The notes under the pieces are model-generated. The model searched no databases, was not told where the DNA came from, and saw nothing but the letters and a program-made list of their open reading frames with translations. A stretch of 12,713 bases of DNA from Rikenellaceae bacterium (GTDB lineage: Bacteria > Bacteroidota > Bacteroidia > Bacteroidales > UBA932), in the NCBI GenBank assembly GCA_900769905.1, contig CAAGIL010000189.1:1-12713 (forward strand), written 5' to 3'. The position numbers and the translations under genes are program-made. This document shows, piece after piece, positions 1 through 7,860 of this stretch (position 1 is its first letter; each line of letters begins with the position of its first letter).

Positions 1-96
1 AGGGATGCGAACGCGGCGACAAATATCCTGAGGCAGGGCATTGCCTCATCAGGGAGTCCCCGTAAGACGAAGGTCACCCTTCGCAAGGGACGCTAG
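1..96 (+). CDS. tnpB: TnpB (IS200/IS605 family) C-terminal end, partial at window edge
   Basis: Frame 1 is open from the first base and stops at TAG 94-96, giving 31 residues. It begins R-D-A-N-A-A-T-N-I-L, the RuvC-III motif of TnpB and related Cas12-type nucleases; the Asp at bases 4-6 should be the third catalytic acid of the RuvC triad. The tail is basic (RKTKVTLRKGR), as is common at TnpB C-termini. TnpB proteins are RNA-guided DNA endonucleases that help retain IS200/IS605 elements at their donor site. The rest of the gene lies left of the window, so I cannot tell whether it is intact. The right-end hairpin immediately downstream supports the call. The family call is confident; activity is unknown. 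Confidence 0.88.
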   Translation, partial: RDANAATNILRQGIASSGSPRKTKVTLRKGR

Positions 97-138
97 CCAC
101 CTGAGAATCTCCGTCCTTCAGGGCGGGGAGTATGTCAA
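1..138 (+). mobile_element. Right end of an IS200/IS605-type element
   Basis: After the tnpB stop comes a short non-coding tail with an imperfect hairpin at 111-126 (CCGTCC, loop TTCA, GGGCGG, one G-T pair), flanked by CTCC at 109-112 and GGAG at 127-130. It is followed by TATGTCAA, with TCAA at 135-138. This hairpin followed by GTCAA is the usual right end of IS200/IS605 elements, whose ends are recognised as single-stranded hairpins by the Y1 transposase TnpA and carry no terminal inverted repeats. I place the boundary at 138 by analogy. The left end and any tnpA are outside the window. Confidence 0.75.
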
Positions 139-154
139 TCAAAACCTGATTGTG

Positions 155-265
155 ATGAAGGGATTTATTGTGGGGCTATTGAAGTTCATTTTCGGAGTCG
201 TGAAGGCGGTCCTCGCCGTCATACTCTTTGTCGCCGCCATCTGCGTCGGCCAGACTCCGGACTAG
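155..265 (+). CDS. Small hydrophobic protein, 36 aa, unknown
   Basis: ATG at 155-157 to TAG at 263-265. The product starts MKGFIVGLLKF and has one long hydrophobic stretch (about residues 4-32, broken by Lys10 and Lys17) with a short polar tail QTPD, so a single-pass membrane peptide or amphipathic helix is likely. The frame stays open upstream to an ATG at 41, but that part runs through the IS end and is arginine-rich, so I chose 155. No clear ribosome binding site is present; the start is only about 17 nt past the IS boundary. The stop is 29 nt before the outer-membrane protein gene, so the two may be co-transcribed. The insertion may have separated this ORF from its promoter, or it may be a chance ORF. 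I do not recognise the family. Confidence 0.4.
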   Translation: MKGFIVGLLKFIFGVVKAVLAVILFVAAICVGQTPD

Positions 266-294
266 AATGTCATTAACATAAACAATCTACTATT

Positions 295-1008
295 ATGAGA
301 AAGACAGCCATCTTGCTCGCAGTGATGCTGCCTCTGTGGGGCGTCACCCTGTCGGCCCAGTCCCGTGGTGCGGGGCTATGGACGGATATTTCACTTTCTT
401 CCGGCAACCTGTTTCTGGAGAGCTCGCTGGGTAACGGATCCAGGACCATGCAGCAGACCGACTACGCGGCGGACGCGGTACTCGGCTGGAGGCTTGGCAG
501 CCGCCTCGCCATTGGTGCCGGAGCGACCGCCTCGTGCGTCATCAAGTCGGGCGCCTGCAGCTTCCCCCTGTACCTGAGGCTGCGCTATGACATTCTCGAC
601 AGGGCCGTATCACCGTACCTGAACATAGACCTGGGATGGTCGCTCGCCGCGAGGAGCGTCCTCGGCGAGGACGCCGTGCAGGTCGCCAACGAGCCGTTCT
701 ACACTTTGGACCGCCGCTACGTGGAGTTCAGCAACCCGGACATGTACTACCGCAAGGGCCTCATGGCGGCCCTCACTGCCGGAGTGTCGGTACGTATAGA
801 ACGGGGCAACAGGCTCTACTTCGGCGTGACAGCCGGTGCATGCCAGGTGTCCCACGGCGTGGACGTGAGAAACGCCGACGGCTCCCTCACCAACTACGCC
901 ACCCCGGTCAAGGGCCCAGACATTAGGACCGTCTTGGTGCCCACCCACGAGGGGTTCTGGCAGAAGGTCAGGCCGGAGATACGCTTCAGGATAGGGTTCG
1001 AGCTGTAG
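295..1008 (+). CDS. Outer-membrane beta-barrel-like protein, 237 aa
   Basis: The N-terminus is a Sec signal peptide (MRK, hydrophobic stretch, probable cleavage after LSAQ near residue 22). The mature part alternates hydrophobic and polar residues in short Gly/Ser-separated strands (for example AVLGWRLGSRLAIGAGATAS and LYFGVTAGACQVS) and ends in RIRFRIGFEL, a typical C-terminal barrel strand. Length and pattern fit a small barrel of about eight to ten strands in the outer membrane. No enzymatic motif is visible. The start ATG at 295 follows an A/T-rich leader (AACATAAACAATCTACTATT). It is followed 74 nt later by a lipoprotein gene on the same strand, perhaps a functional partner. It could belong to one of the outer-membrane protein families often found near fimbrial loci, but I cannot name one. 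Confidence 0.75.
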   Translation: MRKTAILLAVMLPLWGVTLSAQSRGAGLWTDISLSSGNLFLESSLGNGSRTMQQTDYAADAVLGWRLGSRLAIGAGATASCVIKSGACSFPLYLRLRYDILDRAVSPYLNIDLGWSLAARSVLGEDAVQVANEPFYTLDRRYVEFSNPDMYYRKGLMAALTAGVSVRIERGNRLYFGVTAGACQVSHGVDVRNADGSLTNYATPVKGPDIRTVLVPTHEGFWQKVRPEIRFRIGFEL

Positions 1009-1031
1009 GAAGTGCGGAAAGGCATACCATC

Positions 1032-1062
1032 TTGAATCGCGGACGCTGAAAATATGTATAAT
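1032..1062 (+). promoter_or_regulatory. Weak candidate promoter upstream of the 303-aa lipoprotein gene
   Basis: The 74-nt gap between the two plus-strand genes is much more AT-rich than its surroundings. It holds TTGAAT at 1032-1037 and TATAAT at 1057-1062 with a 19-nt spacer, within the imperfect palindrome ATGTATAATATGCAT (1055-1069). It does not match the Bacteroidales sigma-ABfr consensus (TTTG and TAnnTTTG) well, so this is tentative; the palindrome could instead be an operator. Confidence 0.25.
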
Positions 1063-1082
1063 ATGCATAGAATCGAAAAGAG

Positions 1083-1994
1083 ATGAGCACAAGACTCAAT
1101 AAGAACATCATCACCTGCGCCCTGTCGCTCCTGATGGCGTCAGCCTGCACCAAGGAGATCAACGTCAATCCGGAAGAGCTCGACTACGCCGCAGCTCCCT
1201 TCGGCGTGGAGATAAGCGAGACGAGGTGCTATAAAGAGTACAGCTATTCCATCCCCCAGGACAAGGCTCCCGTGATCACACGCTGGAACTCGGTTACGGT
1301 CAGGGCCGTATCAGATGACAACGCCTTCGACGGGGTGAACGTATCCTCGTCCAACCCGTCGGTCGTGTCCGTCACCAGGACCGACGACCCGGCGGAATAC
1401 GCCCTTACCTACGTCTCCGACGGAGAGGCGGAGATTCGCGTCTGGAACGCCCTTGAGGAGAAGTCGTTCCGCATCGAGGCAAGGGAAGCCGTCGAGCTGG
1501 AGGGCCTTCTGATGCGTGTCGGAGGCAGGGAGTTCGTCGTGAAGGCGGACGCCACCCTTCCGGGTCCATACGAGGCCGACTCGCCCTACGAATGGCCGAA
1601 CGAGCGGATAACAGACGGGATGGTCTGCTTCGACGAGACCGCCCTTGAGAGCGAGTACAGCGTCGAGATAGTCGACATCGTGCCGGAGAACTGCTCATGG
1701 AGGAGCATCGAGAAGTTCATGATAGTGAACGACGGCACCTACGGCTATGACTGCTCGAACTGGTTCGATCCCGACCACAGGATGGGCGGAGTGTACACCC
1801 GCAACGCCATCAGGGACGTATCCGACATCACCGGCAGGAGCGTGACGACACTGCGCTACTCCAGCGAGCAGGGCAGGACTTTCAACACCAAGTACCTTGT
1901 CGTCACCTTCAGAACCGATTGCAGGGACTTCTCCACGCCGCAGAAGGACGTCCGCTTCTCCACGGCCATATGCGGGATGAAGGTCAGACGATAG
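1083..1994 (+). CDS. Lipoprotein with a bacterial Ig-like segment, 303 aa
   Basis: The N-terminus (basic MSTRLNKN, hydrophobic core, then LLMASAC with Cys22) is a Bacteroidetes-style lipoprotein signal peptide, so the mature protein should be lipidated. Residues about 60-133 look like a BIG2-type Ig fold: SVTVRAVSDD, then SSSNPSVVSV, then GEAEIRVWNALEEKSFRIEA, the usual order of strands around a 'SSNPSVVSV' core. Residues 135-303 show no family I recognise and are rich in Glu, Asp and aromatics. The start has a weak purine-rich site, GAAAAGAG, directly upstream. It lies 74 nt after the barrel gene and ends just before the convergent terminator. A surface or periplasmic binding role is plausible but unproven. 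Confidence 0.75.
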   Translation: MSTRLNKNIITCALSLLMASACTKEINVNPEELDYAAAPFGVEISETRCYKEYSYSIPQDKAPVITRWNSVTVRAVSDDNAFDGVNVSSSNPSVVSVTRTDDPAEYALTYVSDGEAEIRVWNALEEKSFRIEAREAVELEGLLMRVGGREFVVKADATLPGPYEADSPYEWPNERITDGMVCFDETALESEYSVEIVDIVPENCSWRSIEKFMIVNDGTYGYDCSNWFDPDHRMGGVYTRNAIRDVSDITGRSVTTLRYSSEQGRTFNTKYLVVTFRTDCRDFSTPQKDVRFSTAICGMKVRR

Positions 1995-2013
1995 AACGGT
2001 CCTGAGGACCTAC

Positions 2014-2049
2014 AAGAAGGGGCGGCCATCAACGTGGCTGCCCCTTCTT
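2014..2049. terminator. Bidirectional intrinsic terminator between convergent blocks
   Basis: Arms 2014-2028 and 2035-2049 pair over 15 bp with a single G-T wobble and a 6-nt loop (TCAACG). The stem has a GC-rich core, and each transcript ends its 3' arm with CTTCTT, giving a short T-rich tail in both directions. It lies 20 nt after the stop of the plus-strand lipoprotein gene and 25 nt after the stop of the 877-aa minus-strand gene. A smaller hairpin, GGTCC-TGA-GGACC at 1998-2010, precedes it on the plus strand. Confidence 0.85.
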
Positions 2050-2073
2050 CATTGTATACGCCTTGTCAACGCA

Positions 2074-4707
2074 TCACTGCCATTTCTTGCCCCAGAGCAG
2101 TTCATACAGGTATTTGCCTTCACCGTAGTAGTTGTATGCCGGGGTCAGCGTCGTATTGACCGAGTCGAAGAGCACGAGCTTGGCATAGATGGCGGTATCA
2201 CCCAGCTGGGAGAGCTTGTTCTTCATCTCCTGACTGTAGGACGGATAGATGTTCACTTCCGAATACGACGTGCCGAGGTTGTCCACGAACCCTGTCAGGT
2301 GCACCGCAGCGTAGTTGGCGAGCCAAGACAGGGAGTAATCCGTCACGTTGACGCCGCTGGCCGTTTCGAACTCCGCCACGTTCGAGTCCACCTGGCTGCC
2401 GCTGGGATAGACGGCCATGGTCGTCGAACCCCCGAGCCTGAAGGCGGCACGATAGCCGATCACCGGGTTGAAGACGGCGCTGTACAGGTTCTCGAAGACC
2501 GGAGTATCGGCATGGAACGAGTCCGTTGCCGCAAGGGCTGCCGTGGCCGCGACCACGGTGTTAGTCCCCTCCGAGGACACGACCCTGACCGTGGCGACCA
2601 AAGGGAGGTAGAGGATGATGTCGGCGGAGTAGGTACCTGTCTTCTTCACTCCCGAGAACGGGTTGGTCAGCGAGCCTTTGAACTCATAATGCCCTCCCGC
2701 CGGCATCCTATTCGGCGTGCCCGAGGCAGGGAAGGAGAAGCGCACGGTGCGTCCAGAGAGGCTGATGTAGCTGTCGTTGCCCTCGATGGTGAACGACGCC
2801 TTCGGGGAGATGCCCGAAGGGAGAGAGCAGCCCACGTTACTCCTGAGGCTGTTCGGCGCGAGTTCGTAGTTCCAGCACTCGCCCAGGTCTCCCTGTGACG
2901 GGAAGGACGTGGTGACGGTGACGAAAGTCCTCTGCGAGAAGAGCCTGTTGGCCAGAGCGGCCGTGCGTCTTGCCGTCGGGTCGAGGCCATAGACATACAG
3001 CCTAGGGAAGGAGGCGTAGTTCAGGCAGTCAAAGTAGATGCCTGCGCAGCCGTCCGTGCCATCGGTGACCTGCTCCTGAAGGGTGCTCCCCTCTGTGTCC
3101 TCGAGGTAGAGGTGACAGAAGAGGCTCCATCGTCCGGACTCCCTGAGGGCGGCGGCAATCTGGCTTGTGTTCTCCACTTCCGCCTTCCACTGCGCTAGGA
3201 GGTGGTCAGGCAGTGTCACCTCCGTCCGGGAGTGCATCGATACCGGCACGTAGCCGGTGGTGGAGTACGGCAGCTCGGCGTAGTCGTATCCCGCAGGGAT
3301 GCGGAACACATCAGCGTCGACTGTGCCGAGGGAGCCGGTGAGCGCCACCATGGCCCACTGGCAGGTCATCCCGTCGTCCAGCACCTCGAACTCCGAGAAG
3401 TCATCGAAACCCGTCGGGGCTATCGGCGGACGGACGGTGTAGAGGTCGGTGGTGCCGTCGCCGTGGACGACCTTCACCTTCTCGAGCACGTCCGAGGTCC
3501 TGGCGGTGGAGAAGAAGTAGAAGTCCGGATTACAGCTGGAACCGTCCTCTTCGGAGTAGTAGGTGGTGAGGTTCATCCCGTTGCGCAGGGTCTGGCTGTA
3601 GTAGTCGTCATCCGAGTAGTTCACGAAGGCCTGCCACTGCTGCCGGTCTTCGTTGAAGAAGGACACCTCGTCACCGGGGCTGAGCTTGACCTTGTGGAAC
3701 TGTCCCACGTAGAGCTGTATGATATTGCCCTCGCTGATGGTCACGTCGCCCGAGTCAATCTTCCACTCGTCGCTGCCTCCGTCCACCGTGGCGCACAGGC
3801 TCTTCAGGGTGACGGTATAGGTGGTGTTCCTCACGAGGTTGTAGTCGGAGGTGTTGTCCTCGCCGATACAGAAGCGGTAGACGATGTCCCCGGACATCTG
3901 GAACCCGTCGACGGATGCCTTCACCTCCAGATAGGTGGGATTTCCCTTCGGGGCCGACTCAGGGAGCTTGGCCCACGGGTCGGTGTTCGAGGTCCTGCCG
4001 CAGCAGTTCTCCAGGCAGTAGAACTCCACCTGTCCGCCGCTGTTCAGGGACTCCAGGTCCGCCGCCGTGGCGCGGTCCCCGTCGACGCAGGACTCCGCAT
4101 AGGAGTTCTGCACGAACGGGGTCATGTCCGAGGCGGAGTTCTTCAGAACGACGCTCTTCACCCTCGCTCCGTTGGCCGCGAGGTCCGCGTCCGGAGAGAA
4201 GCGCAGCACGACCTTCGAGAAGAGTCGCTTCAGTGGGACGGACAGTGACATCGACTGCGAGCCAAGCGTGATATCGCTGACTGTTCCCGCCATCGGCAGG
4301 CTCCCGCCACCGTCCAGGTCGATGCCGGAGAGGGCCACGCGGAGGGACAGCAGGGGAGAGACATCCGTGATATCCTCCAGAATGGCAGTGCCCATGTTCG
4401 CCAGGGCGTAGAACGAGTAGCTCCTGCCCCTGTCGAGGGTCAGGGAGAGGGCGGTTCGTCCCACGAGGTGCTCGTGGAGGATGACAGTCCCGCCGGAGAC
4501 GACCCAGAGGTTGACGTCGTCCACGGACGAGCCGACGGAAGAGTAGGATGACTTGGTGCCGGGCGCTTCCCCCGGGATGCCGAAGTCGAGTTCGACGGTC
4601 GCGGGATCGTCCGGCATGGCGGACGGCGTAATCTCCGTCACGGTGCAGGCGGCAAGCGAGAGCGCCAGCAGAAGGATGGTTGTTATCTTTCTCATCAGAG
4701 TAATCAT
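2074..4707 (-). CDS. Large fimbrillin-like lipoprotein, 877 aa (probable accessory or tip subunit)
   Basis: The signal peptide ends LSLAAC, with Cys21 as the lipid-modified residue. Met5 (4693-4695) gives a more typical start, MRKITT, and may be the true one; 4707 is the outer limit. Residues about 36-310 match the N-terminal half of its 1034-aa neighbour: VDDVNLWVV (62-70), YALANMG (100-106), LPMAGT (137-142), RLFSKVVLRFSPD (161-173), CLENC (231-235) and YRFCIGEDN...VRNTTYTV. This is a fimbrillin-type fold as seen in DUF4906-like proteins of Bacteroidales fimbrial loci; the DUF name is from memory. TKSS at 51-54 may be the strand-processing site. Residues 310-877 are beta-rich and I recognise no enzyme motif. 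Last gene of the operon, 20 nt after the preceding stop and just before the terminator. Its size and distal position suggest a tip or accessory pilin; this is inference. Confidence 0.72.
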   Translation of the reverse strand: MITLMRKITTILLLALSLAACTVTEITPSAMPDDPATVELDFGIPGEAPGTKSSYSSVGSSVDDVNLWVVSGGTVILHEHLVGRTALSLTLDRGRSYSFYALANMGTAILEDITDVSPLLSLRVALSGIDLDGGGSLPMAGTVSDITLGSQSMSLSVPLKRLFSKVVLRFSPDADLAANGARVKSVVLKNSASDMTPFVQNSYAESCVDGDRATAADLESLNSGGQVEFYCLENCCGRTSNTDPWAKLPESAPKGNPTYLEVKASVDGFQMSGDIVYRFCIGEDNTSDYNLVRNTTYTVTLKSLCATVDGGSDEWKIDSGDVTISEGNIIQLYVGQFHKVKLSPGDEVSFFNEDRQQWQAFVNYSDDDYYSQTLRNGMNLTTYYSEEDGSSCNPDFYFFSTARTSDVLEKVKVVHGDGTTDLYTVRPPIAPTGFDDFSEFEVLDDGMTCQWAMVALTGSLGTVDADVFRIPAGYDYAELPYSTTGYVPVSMHSRTEVTLPDHLLAQWKAEVENTSQIAAALRESGRWSLFCHLYLEDTEGSTLQEQVTDGTDGCAGIYFDCLNYASFPRLYVYGLDPTARRTAALANRLFSQRTFVTVTTSFPSQGDLGECWNYELAPNSLRSNVGCSLPSGISPKASFTIEGNDSYISLSGRTVRFSFPASGTPNRMPAGGHYEFKGSLTNPFSGVKKTGTYSADIILYLPLVATVRVVSSEGTNTVVAATAALAATDSFHADTPVFENLYSAVFNPVIGYRAAFRLGGSTTMAVYPSGSQVDSNVAEFETASGVNVTDYSLSWLANYAAVHLTGFVDNLGTSYSEVNIYPSYSQEMKNKLSQLGDTAIYAKLVLFDSVNTTLTPAYNYYGEGKYLYELLWGKKWQ

Positions 4708-4727
4708 TTCTTGGTGGTTGATTCATA

Positions 4728-7700
4728 TCATTTGACCAGGCAGACGTACCCTATGCCCTCGGTCTCCAGGTAATGGCAGCCGAAGGTCCAGGTGGTCGCC
4801 GAGTCGTCGTTCTTGTTATGACGGTAGGCGCTGTTCCAGTAGTAGCAGTCGCCCTGAAAGAGGCATCCGGTCTTGAGGTCCTCCGAGGTGGTGCCCGTAT
4901 AGCCCCTGTTCGAGAAGGTACCCTTGTAGATATCCGCCATGTTCTGCGTGCCGACCTTGACCTTCATGTAGTAGTCTATCGGGTGGTACTGGTGCTGGAA
5001 GTCGTTAGAGCCGTTGAGCAGGGTGTAGGAGTCCGTCTCGGTGAGCGTGAAGAGTTTCGTATTGATGAGCGACTGCAGCGCAATGGGATAGGCCGTCGTG
5101 GTACCCGAGCCCGTCAGCGACAGGGAGTGCGTCGTACTCAGGGCCGGGGCGGTCCTGTAGTTGTCCGACGACACGGACGAGCCGCTGTAGATCCTCGCGT
5201 TCACGGCACTCGCATCCGGCCCGACAAGGTGTTTGACCGAGCTCCAGGCCGTGCCCTTCGGGTAGACAATCACCTCGCCATAGAGGTTCAGAGTGAAGGT
5301 GAAGTCGGTCGGCTTGGCGTTCTTCAGCGTGACGCTGAGCCTGGTGGTGTTCTTCCCCGAGGTGGTTGACGAGTAGCTCGACGAGGTGGTCAGGCCGGCG
5401 TTGTTAGCCAGAAGGACACGCATCGTGGAGGGGGAGTAGATGATGCTTCTGAGGGCAGTGCAGACCTCGCCCTGTCCCTCGCAGCCGTAGATGTCCGAGG
5501 AGACGAACCGCCCGGAGGAGAAGATCGCCGAGCCGGCGAACCCGCCCTCGTAGGCCTGCGGGTAGTCCTGCCCGGAGGAGACGCCCAGACGGTTCATACG
5601 GTAATAACCCAGACGGCCCTCAGCCTGTATGTCCATCGAGATGCAGGTGTTGCAGTTCGGCTCCGCCGCCGTGGCGTAGTGGGTGTTGATGAGTGTCATC
5701 AGCGAGTAGCCCTTGAACTGCAGTGCGTCACGCCTGACCACCCAGCGGTCCTGCTCCAGCTCCACATCGGCGGAGACAGGGCTGGCGCGGACGGTCCTCA
5801 CCGGGGAGGTGTACATCCTCGGCTGGCTGTACCCCACGGCGGCGTACTGCGTGATGGTGGTGGACGAGAGGGCCGTGCTCACCGACGAGGGGATGCTGTA
5901 GGCCACGCCGAACTGCGGCAGGAGGCTCGCGCTGAGGAGCTTGTCGCCAATGGTGACCTCGTAGACATTGATATACAGGGGTATGTTCGACGGGTTGTAG
6001 ATGGCCAGCTCGTTGTTCTGGTTCAGGTAGTCGATCTCTACCGTCTGGTAGGAGACCGCAGTGGTGCCGCTCACGGACAGCTCCTGGTAACGGTCCTCGA
6101 TGGTGATGCGGAACGGGGGAGAGGTGGCGAAGCAGGCGTCGACAAGGACTCCCACGGCCCCGTCGTCCCACGTGTCCACGTAGTCCGAGAGGGTGAACTC
6201 ATAACCGTAGGTCAGGAACGGCTGCCCGACGACATCATCCTGCGAGCCGTCGAAGAGGTAATGGCGCTCAAGGAGGGCCTCGGCATTGTCCGAGAGACAG
6301 AGCTCATAGTCGCCCAGGTCAATGGAACTGTCGAAACGGTACGGCCTGTCGGAGAAGAAGTACTGGTCCGCCACGTCCGCCATGAGGTTGAGCCCGGCGC
6401 TGTCGCACAGGTACAGATGGATGAGCTTCGGCCCGGCGTTGACAAGCGCCACCGGCGGCTCGTCGATCCACTCCGGGTATTCGGCACAGGCGTCGTAGCT
6501 GAGGACGAGCGTGGGCTTGTTCACCGTCACGCTCTGAAGAAGCGGAACGGCCAGGTCCCCGCCTCTGGTGCAGAGCCATACGGAGCCCTTCCCGGAGCGC
6601 AGCGCCGTGCCCTCGATCCCGGTGATATAGTCCCTCGTCACCTTCCCTCCGGTGAACTCGATGAGGTCGTCCCCGCCGTCGGAGGCGATGCACCTCACCA
6701 CGGCGTTCTGCAGAAGGGACTCGCAGGAGCCGCCGAAGTACGCGAGCACGCTGGCGTCGATGCCGGTGAGCGAGCAGGAGCACATCTCACCGAGGTAGGT
6801 GGACTCTATCGGATGGAGCCCGCGGTCCTTGCGCAGGGTGAGCAGCTGGTTGCCCATGTAGTCGATGTCCGCCTCTACCTTCCACGACAGGCGGTCCAGC
6901 CCGTCCCCGGTAGCGCACAGGCAGATGATATACGAACGGTTCCTTCTCACGTCGAAATTCGTCACGTTGTCGTCTCCCGGATAGAAGCGGTAGGTGACCT
7001 CGCCCCCGATGACACCGTCACCCGGCATCGTGCAGTCCACCTCCAGGTAGGTGCAGAGGTCGGCCTGCGCCCCGATATTGTCCGGCACCTTCTGCCACGG
7101 GTCGTCGTTGCCCGGCAGGAGCGTCCCCCGGCAGTTCTCGAAGGCGTAGAAGTAGGCAATCCCGTCCTTTGAGATCGTCTTCAGGTCCGATGCCGACGCG
7201 GTGTCGTCCACCGACAGCACCGAGGTGGCGGCGGACCCGGCAGCGAACGGACGGACATCAGCCGCCGCGTTGCGCAGGCGCACCGCAGTCACGGTGATGT
7301 CCTGCCCCTTGAGCATCAGGTCCGGAGAGAAGCAGAAGCCCAGCCTCGCCACCAGCCGGCGGAGGGTCACGGTCACCGTCTGGCTGCCCGTCCGGAAGGA
7401 AACCGGACCGGCCGTCCCCGCCATCGGGAACGCCGTCCACTCCTTCTCACCTCGCCCCACGGTGAGCTCCTGCATGGAAGACTCGTCCCTCTGCCAGAGC
7501 GGGGCTTCAGGTTCAACCTTACGTCCCAGGTTCGCCAGGGCATAGACGGTGTACTCGCCTCCGGTGGAGACGGTACGCCGTATGCTCAGGACTTCCCCCT
7601 CCAGAAAGTAATGTGCCACGCAGACACCCCTGTCCCAGATGTAGCAGTTCACGTCCTCGATGGCGCTCGCCGTCGAGGAGAACGCGCTGGAGCGGGTGGA

Positions 7701-7832
7701 GACAAGGTCCTCGCAGCGGAAAGACACGGTCAGCTCGCCTGTGCCCTCCGCCGCAGACGGCTCGTCGAGCCTCCCACAGGAGGCGAGGACGAAGGCAGCC
7801 GCGATGGTTGCTGATAGGATTCGTATGTGCAT
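4728..7832 (-). CDS. Very large fimbrillin-like lipoprotein, 1034 aa (probable accessory or tip subunit)
   Basis: The signal peptide ends FVLASC, with lipobox Cys19. The N-terminal third parallels the 877-aa neighbour in motif order: TRSS (46-49), IEDVNCYIW (58-66), YALANLG (97-103), FPMAGT (135-140), RRLVARLGFCFSPD (158-171), AFENC (230-234), then YRFYPGDDN and a final WKVEAD near 317-322. This marks the DUF4906-like fimbrillin region and shows the two genes are paralogues. The remaining roughly 700 residues are Ser/Thr/Tyr-rich, beta-predicted and unique, and end in a Cys-rich tail (GCLFQGDCYYWN and WTFGCHYLETEGIGYVCLVK). Such a long divergent C-terminal part would suit an adhesive tip subunit, but no carbohydrate- or protein-binding domain can be named. 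The gene starts 28 nt after the FimB-like gene and ends 20 nt before the 877-aa gene, so co-expression is very likely. Confidence 0.72.
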   Translation of the reverse strand: MHIRILSATIAAAFVLASCGRLDEPSAAEGTGELTVSFRCEDLVSTRSSAFSSTASAIEDVNCYIWDRGVCVAHYFLEGEVLSIRRTVSTGGEYTVYALANLGRKVEPEAPLWQRDESSMQELTVGRGEKEWTAFPMAGTAGPVSFRTGSQTVTVTLRRLVARLGFCFSPDLMLKGQDITVTAVRLRNAAADVRPFAAGSAATSVLSVDDTASASDLKTISKDGIAYFYAFENCRGTLLPGNDDPWQKVPDNIGAQADLCTYLEVDCTMPGDGVIGGEVTYRFYPGDDNVTNFDVRRNRSYIICLCATGDGLDRLSWKVEADIDYMGNQLLTLRKDRGLHPIESTYLGEMCSCSLTGIDASVLAYFGGSCESLLQNAVVRCIASDGGDDLIEFTGGKVTRDYITGIEGTALRSGKGSVWLCTRGGDLAVPLLQSVTVNKPTLVLSYDACAEYPEWIDEPPVALVNAGPKLIHLYLCDSAGLNLMADVADQYFFSDRPYRFDSSIDLGDYELCLSDNAEALLERHYLFDGSQDDVVGQPFLTYGYEFTLSDYVDTWDDGAVGVLVDACFATSPPFRITIEDRYQELSVSGTTAVSYQTVEIDYLNQNNELAIYNPSNIPLYINVYEVTIGDKLLSASLLPQFGVAYSIPSSVSTALSSTTITQYAAVGYSQPRMYTSPVRTVRASPVSADVELEQDRWVVRRDALQFKGYSLMTLINTHYATAAEPNCNTCISMDIQAEGRLGYYRMNRLGVSSGQDYPQAYEGGFAGSAIFSSGRFVSSDIYGCEGQGEVCTALRSIIYSPSTMRVLLANNAGLTTSSSYSSTTSGKNTTRLSVTLKNAKPTDFTFTLNLYGEVIVYPKGTAWSSVKHLVGPDASAVNARIYSGSSVSSDNYRTAPALSTTHSLSLTGSGTTTAYPIALQSLINTKLFTLTETDSYTLLNGSNDFQHQYHPIDYYMKVKVGTQNMADIYKGTFSNRGYTGTTSEDLKTGCLFQGDCYYWNSAYRHNKNDDSATTWTFGCHYLETEGIGYVCLVK

Positions 7833-7860
7833 GATGTATGGTCTTTTGATAGTACTCAGC

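Larger units (their letters stand above)
1..158 (+). ncRNA. Probable tnpB-associated omega/reRNA, scaffold plus guide
   Basis: In characterised IS200/IS605 elements the guide RNA overlaps the 3' end of tnpB and the right end, and the guide is the 16-20 nt of host sequence just past the element. Here the scaffold would include the hairpin at 111-126 and end at TCAA 135-138, with the guide at about 139-158. That guide covers the leader and start codon of the small ORF at 155-265. The 5' end of the RNA cannot be placed; position 1 is only the window edge. Position and hairpin are seen; expression is inferred. Confidence 0.5.

Noticed and set aside
41..265. Longer 74-aa version of the small hydrophobic protein
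   Set aside because: Its first 38 residues would be translated from the tnpB end and IS right end and look random; the ATG at 155 is preferred.
610..1092. 160-aa minus-strand frame opposite the barrel gene
   Set aside because: Antisense shadow rich in His/Val/Arg, with no supporting features.
3202..4248. 348-aa open frame on the plus strand
   Set aside because: Antisense shadow of the 877-aa gene with the same Val/Arg/Gly-rich bias.
3959..4726. 255-aa minus-strand frame overlapping the start of the 877-aa gene
   Set aside because: Same-strand out-of-frame shadow, Arg/Gly/Pro-rich; the 877-aa frame has the signal peptide and family motifs.
5679..7172. 497-aa open frame on the plus strand
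   Set aside because: Antisense to the 1034-aa lipoprotein gene; Val/Arg/Gly/His-rich composition typical of a mirror frame in GC-rich coding DNA, with no signal peptide or motif.
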